Positions 45,886 through 59,239 of a stretch of 64,000 bases of DNA are shown here, piece by piece; the first letter of the stretch is position 1; the number at the start of each line of letters is the position of its first letter. Source of the DNA: Apostichopus japonicus (lineage: Eukaryota; Echinodermata; Holothuroidea; Aspidochirotida; Stichopodidae). A program made the translations under genes and the position numbers. Where the stretch lies: NCBI RefSeq assembly GCF_037975245.1, contig NC_092568.1, positions 312,001 to 376,000 of the forward strand, read 5' to 3'. A model generated the notes under the pieces. The model had not been told where the DNA came from. It made no database searches and saw nothing but the letters and a program-made list of their open reading frames with translations.

Positions 45886-48800
45886 TCAGTGTTTAGTGGC
45901 ATACTGGTGCTGGTGCTGGACATTTTCAAGAGGTGCAGAGGGGTCTTTTGAATTTCCTTCCCAGAGAGAAAATTCCCAATCCACCCCAACACCCAAGTTT
46001 GCAATAAATGGTACTCATGATGGTCGGATGTAATACAAATTGGGTGAGGGTGTAAAACCGACCACCATAATAATATCTCTAGCTATATAAAGTACTTGTC
46101 ACTTTAGGCCTTCTTGTATATAACCATTGCTTTGTCAAAGTTCTACAGAAAAACGACATTGCAGGCAACAAGTACTAATATCTTAAGCTGTAAATGCTAC
46201 TACCAAATGCAACTTCTCAATACCAATGCCCACTTCCATTCCTGCCCCTATACTCTCTGTGCACTCTCAAGTGTCCATAACACACTAATTAATACTTTCC
46301 ACTAAATAATGTGATACTATGTGCTATATCTACTCAAATCAATCCACTCCCTTGCAATGGTAAAAACAGAACCAAATGACAGACCAAATAAAATATTGAT
46401 TTCTTTTACTATTTTGTAATCCCTAGATGAGAATTTCCTACATATACTGCACTGTATATACACAATGCATAGTGTGTGTACAAAAGGAAGTTATAAAACT
46501 CGACTAATAAATAGATCTGATCAGTGAATAACAACAATGTACAGTAACTGTGGTTAGAACTTGCATGGAACAACCTTGAATTAGCAGCCCTGGGAGAAGC
46601 AAGGATTTTTAAAAAGGAAGGCTGTTGGGTTCCTGAGGTCACTGATGCCCATGACTCTCGTGTACAGTAAGGGTGGGGGAGGGGGGAGAGGGAGGGCCTT
46701 CCCAGATGTGAAATTAAAATTTAAAGTACAAAAAGAATGCATAGTTAGGCCATAAATGAGGCCTATAATTAGGTCAACAAGCACAGTTTCACTTAAAACT
46801 ACTTTGAGTGTGTGATTGAAGAGGAAGAATGTAGAACCCCACCCCAACCCCCTCCTTTCCCTGGAACCACATCTGATAAGTTTGTTCATTCTGGTTTGAC
46901 AGATGCCAAAATTACATTAACTAGATCCCCTAAAGAACATTTTACTTCTTTTAGCTTTACAAAGAGGGGGGAAGTGCTAGAGATGGTTGGGAGGGGGGTG
47001 GGCAGTTTCCTTCTCATTTAAAGTCATCACTTCACTTTTTGACTTTTTAAAATATTCATTTGGGTTATTTACAGGTCACCCAAGGTATAATTTAGCTAAT
47101 GAAAACCTAAATCAAGTTTCATTGTAAACATGTTTGGTGAAACCAGGGAACAACTCCCTGGTGAAACGAACTCAACACTATTGACAAGTTATTGACCTCC
47201 AGTCACAATCATCTCTACCAAAACCCACTTTTCTTCTTCAATGTAGGGAAACCAAGGGAAGTCAAGGTAAAGAACTAAGTTCCTTTGGTTTTCCTTCCCC
47301 CCCCCCCTTTTTTTCTTCTTTCTTTTATGACAGATCATAAAATTTACAAGCTATTGTAATGAGAGACTTATCACACATACCTACTGTACTTACACCATGG
47401 AGGCCATGATTACACACACCTGTAATATATGCAACAATCAGGCACATGTGCCAAGTTTGCCAACATAGTCTGCAACAGCTTAACTTAGGTAGTTAAGCTG
47501 CCCTGGGGCAAATTAACACTAATAAACTAAAAACCATTGTAAGCAATACACAAATTTGAATAAATTGTTAAAGCCATTTGGGGCCTGAGCAGGGCAAGAG
47601 AATTATTTGTAGCTCAATCACATTTATTCCTTATTAAGATATATATACATGTATGACAGAAACATAACATTTACCATAATTTGAACACATGGATGCAGTA
47701 CAGTACACTGCATATTAACCTGAACTAACAGAAATCAAGGAGTGGAAAGAACTTGATAAACAATATAATCATTTATTGATGCACCAAACAAGATGTACAT
47801 TTATGCTCTCAGTAAATAAATCAATTAGGCTATGCACACTGATTCTACTAATGTAACAGTTACCGTTCGTTTCATATATTATTCACAGCCTGCACAGCTT
47901 TTATAAAATTCCTACCCGAGATCAAACGTTTCTGTACAGAAAAACCATCACAAAAAACGTGGCAATTTAACACCTGCGATAGCAAAAACAACTGTATGCA
48001 TGGTATCTACAGTAGAAAAGATGGAAGAGTATGTACAACTGACAATTAAGACAATTAAATTGAATATCAAAACCCTCAAAAATCAAAATGTACAGTGGTC
48101 TACTGGGTAGCATTAAACTCATACAATCACTTCCAATCATGTAGAGTGCTATTTATCTCAGATTTCCAAGTTATATATATACTGTATATGGTTGGTTTGT
48201 AAGTGATGCATAATTAAAGTTTAAGCTGTCAATCTGTCATGCTCAATGACAGACATCTTTAGTATCTTTTGTATCGCATCACCAAAATAATATGTAAAAT
48301 TGCTATTCAAGTGCAAAAAATTGTATTGTAGCTATCATTCACAGTAATTATAGCAATTTTTATTAGAGAAAATCTAACTTGCCTCCAAAACTGCTATGAA
48401 CACAAAATCTGAACACTCATTTATTACCTGTGGTCATGTATAAATGGAACTAGTCATACATTAAGACTTTCACAATCACATAAAAATGTCACATACACAG
48501 TACAGTATATATATTGTAATGATTCAAGTAATGCTGAACTAGTGTACTACAGACTATAGGTAATGAATAGCTCTGGTCTGTGATATACAGCTCTAAACTG
48601 AAATCTGGGTGAATATGTTGTGTACTACTGGTTTTGTGTAACAAACAGCTTTGCCGGGGAGCTGCAAGCATGTATCACAGAAAGTAGCAGCTCCCTCGTA
48701 CATATTATAAATAGGTATTAAAAGATGGAGAACAAAGCATAAATTTAAAGCTGCAATCTCTTCTCAAGGTTCATCGACTAATGAAAAACCATTAAGATTT

Positions 48801-49498
48801 TGGAAATTCATGTAATAATTATGAAATTATCTGACAGTATTGCTCCCATTAGTGTCAACATGCCAAAGAAACAATTAACTGGACAAGAGCATCAGGAAAC
48901 ATTTATAGCCCAACATTTACAAAAAATTACAGACTTGAACTGGTTTATGCACATGTGTGTGCCAAGCTAACAAATGGGAGTGGGATTAGACTGGTGAGGG
49001 TGGGGGAGGGGAGGGAAAGGGAGGGGAGGAGAGGGGAGGAAAGGGGAGGGGTTTTGACCTAACCTTACTATGAAAATAAATCACAACGAGAATTGCCAGA
49101 ATAATCAAAATGTGATACAGTTTGGTTAACTTTGGTTATTCGTGTCAACTTATTAAAAAGAAAATTAAGAAACTAGAAGTAGAAACCTGTGTGTAATCTG
49201 ACTGATTAAATATGTACAATAATGTACAGCAAAGTGTCTCAGAAAAGTTTATTACTTTGATTATAGAAAATCTCATACCCAGGATGCAATTTACTTTAAG
49301 AGATATTTAGTCAATGTGGCATGTACAGTGTTAAGTGTAGAATGATCTTGCTCTCTCATAATACCTGTAGAACTGCAATGAACTTTACAAGGCCACTCAT
49401 ATTCCCATTACAAAATTGTCCCTTCAATTTTGTAACCTAATAACAATAACAAGTAAGATGAGAACCACGAACCAGACTCCAGGGTATACAATACCAGG
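45886..49498. other. Non-coding stretch
   Basis: No gene is recognised. It contains G-rich tracts at 46670-46700 and 46965-47000, a C run at 47297-47307, and a purine-only G/A tract at 48993-49050 (GGGGAGGGGAGGGAAAGGGA pattern) that is quadruplex- and triplex-prone. Confidence 0.4.
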
Positions 49499-49804
49499 CA
49501 GGCGCGTAGCCAGGAATTTGCCAAGGGAGGGGCGAAAATGTAGAAAAATTTTCAGAGTCGTAGATATGGCATTGCATACTATCTAAGCGTAGCGCCACCA
49601 TGAGTTGGCGCGAAGCGTACAAGAAAATTTTGGCTGAAAATGCCTCCCAGATCGCTGGAAATGGCACTTCCCAGGCCTTGTAAGTTGCATCTTAGCATTT
49701 TCTCTTTTGAAATTACTAGCGATATCATAAAAAAATTAAAAAAAAAAAAATAGGCTCAAGGGGGGGCGGCTGCCCCCTTTGCCCCCCCCTTGGCTACGCG
49801 CCTG
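49499..49804. mobile_element. hAT-like MITE, 306 bp, with 8-bp target duplications
   Basis: The left end CAGGCGCGTAGCCAGG (from 49499) is the complement of the right end, which closes with TGGCTACGCGCCTG at 49804. The identical 8-mer ATACCAGG flanks both sides (49491-49498 and 49805-49812). Eight-base target duplications together with ends starting CAG are the marks of the hAT superfamily. The inside is non-coding, with a GCGCCA/TGGCGC hairpin near 49591-49607, an A run and a G-rich stretch near the right end. It would depend on transposase from an autonomous relative. Confidence 0.9.
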
Positions 49805-49812
49805 ATACCAGG

Positions 49813-52800
49813 CCTTTAACTTTAGGTTATTTACCAGCCAAATGCTTTCGAATTTTGTCGTTTGCCAGTAGAATACCAAAAAGAGGCACTGGCAATTTTC
49901 TGCCAGTAAACAATAAGAAATTTAATACATGATAAAATCGGATCAGTTAGCAATTGTCAGGCAATGAATCAGTGCTGGTTTAGAACTGTTTTAAACATAA
50001 ACCCTGTATTATACCCATTACCAGTAAATATTTTGGGGGCTGTTTCAAAAAACAGAACAGTAACTAAATAACATCCTCATAAGTCAGGGAAAGACAAGTG
50101 AAACTTGATTTTTGACAGTACTTAGGTTTCTAAAGCACTGGCATTTTTTTAAGAAATTCGCTACACACTGTGTGGAACCATTGTGGTAGTTTAAATCCCC
50201 TTGGAATTATATAGGGTTATCTCGTCTGGCCTAAAGCCCACCTGTTGTAATTGTTGGCAGATTATGGCTTTTGGGGCTGCTCCTAGGATCGGCATGTGGT
50301 ATCAGGCTTATCCTGGGATTGTGATGTAACACATGTGTGATATTTTCTAGGGATACTCAGGTGATCACATTCATCTCTGTAAAGGAGTACAATTGTTTGG
50401 GGATGGTAGGAATGCACTGTACTATTTGTGTATTATGGCTTAAGCTAAGTTGTAGGGTAAAGTTCATCATTTTGTATACATGTGGTATTTCCACATATAT
50501 TGTTAAGGGATTTATATAAAATGCATTACCTGGGAGTGACAGGACAGTCTACACTGGTTGCTGTGGGAAGAAACAGTCTTGATGGTAGGCTTCAGGGCCA
50601 CGTAGCCTCAAGTTTGTACAACACATCCAGTACAATACACTCAACCTTACTGTTAGAAGTTTTCTTTTCAATGTATCGCCGTTAAAAATACAATCACCTC
50701 TCTGGATTTATTTTGTGTTCATCTTCATTCTCTGGCCAATTACAATACTAAATCTTAGGCCAAGAACCCTGAATCGGCTGGCCGGCGCTACTCACAGAGG
50801 AAAGTGTTTCAAATATATATGTATGTATATATATGTACATATTTATGTGTATATGTTTATATAATATATCTAGATATATAGATATAGATATATGTTGCCA
50901 GAAATTGCTAATATTTTCCAGACTTTATTTTTCTGTTTCACCAATAGGTTAATTTGAACATGAATGTCAAATGAATAAATATGACAATTTCAAAAACAAA
51001 TCCCTCCCAGCTGCTGCTGTTCTCTCTGGGTTATAATATTCATTCATGTCAAGGGCTCTGCATTTGCATACCTTGGTTACAATATTTACAGAAAACTACT
51101 ATCACCACTATGTACCATACTGCATTTAGTATTACTGTATATATTCTTTTGAGCAAGCTTCAAATGTTAGATGCATATTTATTCATACAAACACTCGTTT
51201 CATAGTGTTTTATTACAGTCTTTATTACTCAGTGGTCAATGACAAAATTTGTAGTAATTAAATTTAATTGCATACGTTATTGAACTGATTCTACTTGCAC
51301 ATTTAGGATTCATTATATAACTTGCTACTGTACTATAGCAGTGGCTACAACTGTTGTACAATACTAATGCAGATATATTTCTGAGTACAATGAATGTCCC
51401 ACTTAACGCTTTCTTTACCTTTAGTACATATACCACTCTCTTAAAGTGATTGTTGCAGTGACTGTTACAATAGACTGTCACAATCTTTGTGACCTGATCA
51501 CCGAAACAAAATGTTTGCAAAGTTCAGTCAACTAGAAAGACTATACAATGTTCACAGGACTCCTTCAGTTATAAGTACTGTGCACACCTCTATGGAATTT
51601 GCCTAGCAACAAACTTGAGAAAGGCTTTATATACAATGGTGGCCTGTATTGTACAGTTCCCCTATATCAAAATCAAATGGACAAAGACATGAAAAAAGTG
51701 TAGGCCTGGTGTAACTGTCTGTGCTGAACATGCTAAAGTTTGAAAACCTTGAATCCTAAATGTTAAAGAAACTGATCCAGACACTTTACCTGAAATATGT
51801 AGGCCCAGAGGTATCATATTAAGATTTATACACATGTTGTTGTTGTTTTAACAACTTGATTCTTTTCATTCTTACTTTCTTCTTCAAATTTAAAAACAAA
51901 CCATAGAAACTCAACTGTAATACAATATTTAACAGTATGGTTTAACATTCACCTAAACCCTTTATTTCTGAAATACAGTACCTTGACGTATAGGGAGCAA
52001 GATTGCTTTGTGGGGAGGAGGAGGGGGGTGGGGATGTCAGCAAAAGAGGAGATCAATTTTGAAAGGTCAATCTAGTATCCTTGAATGTGGAAACAATTAT
52101 TCACGACTAGTGGCCTATGAATTTAAAGGTGAGGATGCAAGGGTTGAATGAGAAAGGGGAGAGGCGAACTACATATAAACATTCTACTCCCTTCAGTCAT
52201 CCATCATAGCCCGTTAATATCGTACATGGAGTATTGTACATGAAAGATGCTATGAAGGCATCTACTTGACAACCACGGACTTAAAAGGTTTATGCTGTAT
52301 TGGCCCCAAATATGCTAGATATTCATATGGTCACCTTTGGTCAAAATTCTTAAACTGTTTTCATTACAACCTTCGAGGAAATTTTCCTCACTGGGACATT
52401 CAGTCATTTTGTGTGTTCCTTAAAAATTGTCTGAGAACAATTTTGAGAGAAAAGACCTCCAGGAAAGTACTATTTGAAAACTTCTAGAAATTATAGCATG
52501 CTATAATTTGGGGTCTATACAGATTACCTTTAAATACAGCCCAACTTTACACCTTAATTCACTAGATGACCAAGGAAAAATACTAGTTCCTTTGCAGTAA
52601 ACTGTAAGATTCCAGTAATATTGTGTACTTAGAAGCAACAATTGTGCGTACTGGATAATGTACATCGACAGCAAACAACTCACGGCAGTTAAATGACGGA
52701 ATCGAATTTCACGACACACTTTACAATGAATCCAATAAAAGGAGAGATTTACTGTCAGATAGTGCAATTTAGTAAACAACAGATTGATTGTATCACTTGT

Positions 52801-53023
52801 GAACAATGTACTGATTGAGATACCTGTATTTAGAGAGATATGTACCTAGATCTTTGTGCGCTGAATGTGACGGCATAGAGATATATAACAGTGGGTTGCA
52901 TTTATCAATTACTTGGGGAGAAAAATCAAAATACAGAAATAAATGTAAAAAAACACAACGGTAAACTGACATGGAAATAATATGTATAGTAGCTTGATAT
53001 TTAAGACAAGAAAGGATTGGCTA
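49813..53023. other. Non-coding stretch
   Basis: No gene is recognised. An (AT/GTAT)-rich simple repeat lies at about 50810-50895. Confidence 0.35.
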
Positions 53024-53088
53024 GGACAGGGTTCTAACTTAGTGACCTCAGGATTATAAGCCCTGTGTTCTAACCAACTTGGCTATCC
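53024..53088 (-). pseudogene. tRNA-like sequence (tRNA pseudogene or SINE head)
   Basis: Read on the minus strand it begins GGATAGCCAAGTTGGTTAGA (an A-box-like D arm) and has a CTTATAA anticodon-loop-like stretch. It continues with GTTAGAACCC, a B-box relative of GTTCGAACCC, and ends CTGTCC, which can pair with GGATAG. At 65 bases it is about 8 short of a functional tRNA and the T stem cannot form. It is more likely a decayed tRNA or the head of a SINE whose body runs toward lower coordinates. Confidence 0.5.
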
Positions 53089-56000
53089 AGTAACTTGCAT
53101 ACAATGTATCCAAGGATCACACTCAACAAAGAAAAAGATGTACACAAATTCTAAGAACAGAATTCAAATAAATATATGGTCCCATTAAATACCACATACT
53201 ACATTTCTTATCATTCTATGATTTAAATACCTGGTTCTTAAAATTTTACTAGTTTACCAGAAAATACTGGAAATTCATGTCCTGATTCTTAAATTTATAA
53301 GCAACATAAGCTACTCAGTAGGCCTGACAGATAAGAAACATTTTGTAGGATTAATGGTTCGGTGTTGGTGTTGCCTAGGCTAGAAGTACTGTAATTACTT
53401 ATCTTGTGGTTTGCAACTTTGGGTGTGAACCCCCCCCCCCCCCCCATTGCCTTTTCATGGTGGTTACTAACTGTTCCCAGAAATTGCACTGATGTGAAGC
53501 AAATTGATTATAAACAACTCACTAACACACCAATATTTTCTGTAAATTATGGAATAGCCCAGTCTATCAATCACTAGACTTCAGTTTAAATAAGGTATAC
53601 AGTCATTTAATGAATTTCATTTTGTTAAATTTTACTAATTAATATCACTATAAGTATAAGGATAATAGGTTGAAGTTTAAATTATAAATGGTATTTAATT
53701 AGAAAGCTCTTTGAAATCTTTTTAATTGTCAACTGTTTAATTTTAAAATCCAGTCCAGTTATTTAACTCAGAGCCTATAATACAAAATTTAGCATGCCTT
53801 ACCATGTAAAATATTACCTAGTTGCAGCATCCAGCAAGCATACAACAACTGCATGTTCAATTTTCACTGCTAGTTTGAAGTTTTCCCTAAGTAATTTATT
53901 ATATGTTAATGGTACTAAGAGTGTAGAAAACTTACTTCTTGTAAGGAATACATGAATGTTTACATTAGGAAAAGTCTACTAAAATTCATGCATTTTTGTG
54001 CTAAACAGTAAAAATAGTAAACAATGTTTTCAAAATAAAACTCTGTGAACAAAACTCATCGATTCCAAGACTGCCTGAGTAAAGGTAGAATAACAGGGTT
54101 AGAACAAATTGTCATCTCATATTGTGGGAAACAAATTTCGAACGGTAGAGTAAATACATACATTTACGTACGGTACTTACACCGCAAAATAACTATGGAG
54201 GTCATTTGATGTTACCCTCAATATATACGCCTAGCCTAACTTAGTAACGTTATGTTTGAACTTGGGAGGCGTAGGCTAACTAACTTTGAAGCTTTAATTT
54301 AATGTTAGTACTATAGTAGGTCCTACTCCTACAAAGATTCTGCCTATCAAATTCCTCAAACTGCTTTGAAAACCTAATCAGCTACTTCACATAATACTAG
54401 CTTCCTTTGAACTATCACCGCCGCATAGACACTTATCACGAACCGTATAAAGTTACTGCAGTTTTGAACTTGGTTCAAAAGATTGATGTAGGCTATATTT
54501 GTGGTAGTAGTGACGAGATGTGTTGTTTACTCTTACTACAAACGATTTCCTCTGTCATTCGAAACACTTTCTTTTCTCAAAGTGACAACCACCTGAAACT
54601 TACCCCTTAGTATAACCGTAATGACAAGGTCTGCTAACTTTCTTTGAAAGTTCCAGATACGTGTGATATTTTGTTGTCAAATTATTTAGGTGTTAGTCCA
54701 CATGTGGCGAAGTTCATTTACTTGCAGGTACTACAGTGAGTATGTCATAGGGCTATAGATACAGTATATGCAGTGCGCACACTAAAATATGATTCTGACC
54801 AATGAACAATTATGAGGAAGTGTGAGCTGACCTGGACGAGCGATTGTGTACAAAAGGGACATAATTGATACATTCATTGTGCGCTGTATATCATTGCTGC
54901 ACCTAATTTAGATAATAATCCAGGCTCATTTTGTTTCTATACAGAATCACTCTAAGTTACTGTAACCTTGACAGCGCCCTGATTTGATATCGGAGGCTAC
55001 AATCAGACACCAGACGTCAGCTAGTATGATCAATGAATCACAAAGATGATCTTCTAAACAATTTGGTTTCAAATAATGTACGTAGACAAGAGCATTTCGA
55101 AATTTGAGAGGTGCCCACAAAAGTGCATGTATACAAAATAGCTCAATACTATGGCATTTTTACACCTTCCCTCACACGAAGGTAATATCAAAACCTACTC
55201 GGAACGCCCGTCATATGCAATATAAGCTCTTTGTGCTGGTATATATATACTTCCACTTTGTTCGATTGCATGTGTCGTTCTAACTATTTTGTTAAAAATT
55301 AAAATAGTTTAGTCTGATAGGATCAGAAATAATCCACAACAAACATCCTCCACATAGCCATCCGACCATCCCTTAATTTATGCTTGGATCGGTAGCTTTC
55401 TTTATTTATTTGCAATTTATCAAAACTGCATGGGCACCTGCTTTGACTTATGGCGAAGTGTCAGGCGTCGGTACCTATTATACGTACGCCATGACGAAAG
55501 ATGGGGTTGGGGTTGGGGATGATGTAGTTCACAGGGTCCATGTGAATAAGCCGGTCTGGGACCCTTTAAAATATTTGTTAATTTTGTATTCTCAACTTCA
55601 TAATAAACTTTAAACAAAATGAAAAGTGCAAATAGATGATCCGGTAACATAATTATCTCAGGATCCCAAATGCCTGGTTCTCGATGCCTTTGTATGTATC
55701 ATGCTGTCTATAGTAACATTAATCATTGAATGTTACATAAAAAATTGCATTTGCTACTTTCACAACTTTTATGAAATCAGTATTACTTACATTTCACAAA
55801 TATTAATATAATTGTTCATGAGACTTAAGTAACCAACTTTTAAAAAAATATCGAGGGTTGTATATTAGTCCTCTGCAACCGATTTTACTGAAATAGTAAT
55901 ATGAATATAGTTCATTTGACGCTAAACATCTTGCGTATGAAGATCATTGGCACTTTGAAACATATTTGTTAACATATTTACGAAATTTGGTCGGATGATA

Positions 56001-56497
56001 TTGAAAATTTTCTCGACTAAACTAAACAGTTATAAAGTCAGCACGGTTCGTATCGATAGCGTTTAATAATTGTCGAGAAGCATAATCACGAAAGCACTTA
56101 CCTTATCTTCATTAAATTCCTCCAGCGAAAAGTATTTCTCTTGTTATCTTGTTACTCAAATCGTTCCTGTTATGTCAAACTTATCCGTCATTATATCTCT
56201 CCGTGGAAGCAAAATAAGTTGAAATGATTTCGCACATTCGATGAACATTATGAGTGAAAAACTTTGCGGAAGAATTGGTGGCGTTATTCCAAAATAAGAG
56301 TCACGAGTATACAATTTTCTACGGTAGTTGCAATTTTTGGTTGTGTTATAAATCAGTGGTTATATTTATGATAAAAGATACCTGAATACATAATCTCTAA
56401 CCAAAGTGTAAATAAAAGATACGTACAGAGTAATAAAAGGAATAAAGTCTTCCAAGTCCAATACAAATACATGTAGTGGGCGCATTGTTCGCTCGAA
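53089..56497. other. Non-coding stretch
   Basis: No gene is recognised. A run of about 17 C lies at 53430-53446. Confidence 0.35.
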
Positions 56498-56705
56498 AGC
56501 CCTGGCCCCTTGAACAACCATTGGGTAAGTTTTATGGTGATAGGGAGTTTCATATTTGTGCACCACGTCTATGGAACGCCCTGCATGTCGATGGCACTTC
56601 GTCTTTTACCCATCTTTTTATCATGTACTTTAATATACTGATCTAGTTTTTCGTTGCAACGCCACGTCAACAGTTCACTCATTGTAGGACGGCGCCTTGC
56701 CATGT
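56498..56705 (+). mobile_element. 3' end of a non-LTR retrotransposon, plus orientation
   Basis: One plus-strand frame encodes KFYGDREFHICAPRLWNALH followed by a short tail and a stop near 56645. This is the YGxRxFxxxxPxLWNxLP motif at the C terminus of CR1/L2-like retrotransposon proteins. Past the stop, GGACGGCGCCTTGCC near 56686 resembles the usual 3' UTR signature of the group. It lies tail-to-tail with the minus-strand fragment that follows. Confidence 0.65.
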
Positions 56706-56710
56706 GTAAT

Positions 56711-56995
56711 TTAAAACACAAAGCATAACATGTTGATAATGATTCGCTGTTTAATTGGCAACCAATGCAGTACTCTCCATTCTTGAAGTAATTGGATCAT
56801 GTTTGTTGGTTTTGGTGATTCAACGAGTATAGCAGAATTCCGAATGAGTTGGAGTTTGATGATTTCACAGGCTGGGAGACCGAACAGTACACTTTTGCAG
56901 TAATCTAAACGAGAAGTAACAAAGGCATAGACCAATTCTTTCAGCAGAATGCTGGTCAAGAAATCTTACGAATCTTACCAATTTTGTCAATTGCA
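56711..56995 (-). mobile_element. Non-LTR retrotransposon fragment (reverse transcriptase thumb region), minus orientation
   Basis: The minus-strand frame encodes LLKELVYAFVTSRLDYCKSV, LFGLPACEIIKLQLIRNSAI and RVLHWLPIKQRIIINMLCFV. These are the familiar LVHAFVTSRLDYCNSLLYGLP...LQ.VQNSA and LHWLP...RI blocks that follow the catalytic domain in CR1/L2-type elements. A frame break near 56960 separates an upstream GKIRKIS block. It is a dead fragment. Confidence 0.85.
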
Positions 56996-57818
56996 AAACA
57001 TAACAAACAATCGCTACATGAACGGATATCACACCATTTTTTTTTATAAAGAATTAATAATAATAACACCAAGATTAGGGACCTTAACAGAAGGATTAAT
57101 ATACTGACGTCACCAGTAAAGATTAGCGTATGTTCATCTCTATCATCAGATAATACCTAAGGGATAATATAAAGAGTTCGCTTGTATAGGTGGGAGACGG
57201 TACCCTAAACACTGGTAGTTGTATTGTTTTGTTTCTTTGCTTATACAATTCAGAAATTGAATAGAAAGTTAAATAATCACATTTTTTCCATCTTCGTCTA
57301 TATCTTCACACCTGCTAATTGTTTGAAAACTTGCTTTCGGTGCAAAACGACGAAAATCTTTTAATTTCGATTGTCATCTCGGACACGGCCTGCAAATCTC
57401 GCGGGGGGGGGGGGGGGGGTGTAGAAAAATAAATCCATCATTTTCGGCAAGTGACAAAGTTAGAAGAACAAGTGTGTGTCGAATTTGGTCATTTCAAATT
57501 CAAATCTTGTTGGCTACTCTATTGTCTCGAATTTTCGAATAATTTCGCAAATTGGACTTATTCTCAAACTTTCGACAGTATCGACTTGTTCAATTTTGCA
57601 CCAAATTTCATCTTCATATACCACAATATCCATTTTTTTATATTAACTTTTGGCCAACTTCTCAAAATTTCGCCATACTTTCCGAAAATGTGATTTTTCA
57701 ATAATTTTTACTCTTTGAATATAAAATTTCTTATGTTACTTTCGACACCATTTTATTTTTGTCTGAAAATCTTTCAATGTTCGAAAGTCGAATAATTCTT
57801 ACAATTCAATCTCTTTAT
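56996..57818. other. Non-coding stretch with long G run and a TGACGTCA site
   Basis: A perfect cAMP-response-element palindrome TGACGTCA is at 57105-57112. A run of about 17 G lies at 57402-57418. The 57430-57780 part is rich in TTTCGA/TTCGAA-type motifs and may belong to the transposon that follows. Confidence 0.35.
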
Positions 57819-58176
57819 CCAAGGGGGGGCTGGGGGGGGGCGCAAGCCCCCCAGTGAAAAATGTGGAGGGGAGGAAGTATCATTCCGCCCCCCGCTTCGC
57901 AAGTCAGAAAACCCCTTTTTATTTCCAAATGAGAAAAAAAATCTCATTTGGAGCACCAAATTGCACCTAAGGCCTGGTGAAAATACAAAATTAAGTTTAC
58001 AAAATGGAGTGGGTGTTGAAGTGTGCTATATTGCACCAAATTGCATCCGAGGCTACCTGGAAATGCAAAAAATTCCAAAGGGGAGGTGGACACCCCCTCC
58101 CCTTAGACCCCTCCCCCAGGCCGGCCATCAGTCTTCAGCCCACCCCCCCACTCAAAAGTACCTTCCTACGCCACTG
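57819..58176. mobile_element. hAT-like non-autonomous DNA element with CAGTGGCGTAGGAAGG end
   Basis: The right end, read inward on the minus strand, is CAGTGGCGTAGGAAGG (58176 inward), of the kind found on hAT-like elements of marine animals. Inside are long G and C runs (57823-57840, 58090-58125) and an 80-bp direct repeat: GCACCAAATTGCA at 57953 and again at 58033, each followed by a GAGGC/AAGGC...CTGG...GAAAATACAAAA-like stretch. I did not find a matching left end or the target duplication of TCATATAT, so the left boundary is approximate and the copy may be truncated. Confidence 0.6.
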
Positions 58177-58985
58177 TCATATATCTGAATATTTTTTTTG
58201 ACTTGGTCATCTCATTATGACTTTTTATATCATACGTATGGAAAAAAAAACAGGAAAATATAACAGACGTAACATTTCCCCATTCTTATGTAGGGAGACT
58301 CATTCGCGTCGCTGAGCAGACTAAGTAAAGTCTATAGTGTGACTCGCCACCGGTCAGTTATTGTTTTATATTTCTACTTGGTCACTACCTGAGATACAAC
58401 CTTGCTTGTTTTTCTATAGTCACCTTCATTTGTTATAACCCTCCTATTGTAATGTTTTTTCTGTGTTCATCTTATACAAACATATGAGAAATAAAATTTG
58501 AAATTGAGATTTCATCTATATGTGGGTGACCAAACCGAGTATATTGATGCAGAATATGCATAATACATTAATTCGGTACGAAATGACCTGCCTTCATTCG
58601 CAACAAACTGAACAAAGGTAAGGTTTACGTATTACAGAGATATAATTGAAGGCATAATATTTAACAGGCTTAAACAGGGTAGGCCTTATTGTCACGAAGA
58701 CTTACAATTGGCTTCACACCATTGGCAGGCTTATGTTTCCTACATGTTATTTAGGATTGCTACAGTTTTGTATAACAACCTATTGCCCAGGTAGCATGGT
58801 TAACTGTCAATATATACCCCTGTTATCTTGTATTGTGTTTCGTTTGTTTGTTGTTTTGCTTAATGTAGGCTATCATTGAATTGAATCAAGTTAACTAATT
58901 AAGACTGAATCCCGCCAATCAAACAGTGGCGCAGATTATAGGTACTACCTGTACTAATCTCCTATTTAGCATGGTGACCCTACGT
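58177..58985. other. Non-coding stretch
   Basis: Nothing recognisable. GAGAAATAAAATTTGAAATTG near 58487 contains an AATAAA-type signal and could be the 3' tail of an old retroelement. Confidence 0.3.
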
Positions 58986-58989
58986 TCAA

Positions 58990-59195
58990 CCCGATCCACT
59001 GCCCCTCCCTGCAACTACTTTAGGCTCACCCTCTCCCATCGCTTTCCCCTCACCTCTCCCCGTCGCGACGTGTCTTACCTCTCACCTCATCTCTACCCTC
59101 ACTGATCATTCCTCTCACCGCATCTATTCCCTCACCTCATATTTCCCCATTACCTCAGCACCCCCCCCCCCCAGAAACACCCTTCTCCCCACAGA
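58990..59195. repeat. Pyrimidine-rich degenerate tandem repeat
   Basis: CTCACCTC, CTCACCGC and related blocks recur about every 20-25 bases (59042-59160), and the stretch ends in a run of about 13 C. The plus strand carries almost only C and T. Confidence 0.65.
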
Positions 59196-59239
59196 AACAT
59201 TTTGCCTGAAAAATATTGATAGGCCTATCACTTATATTG

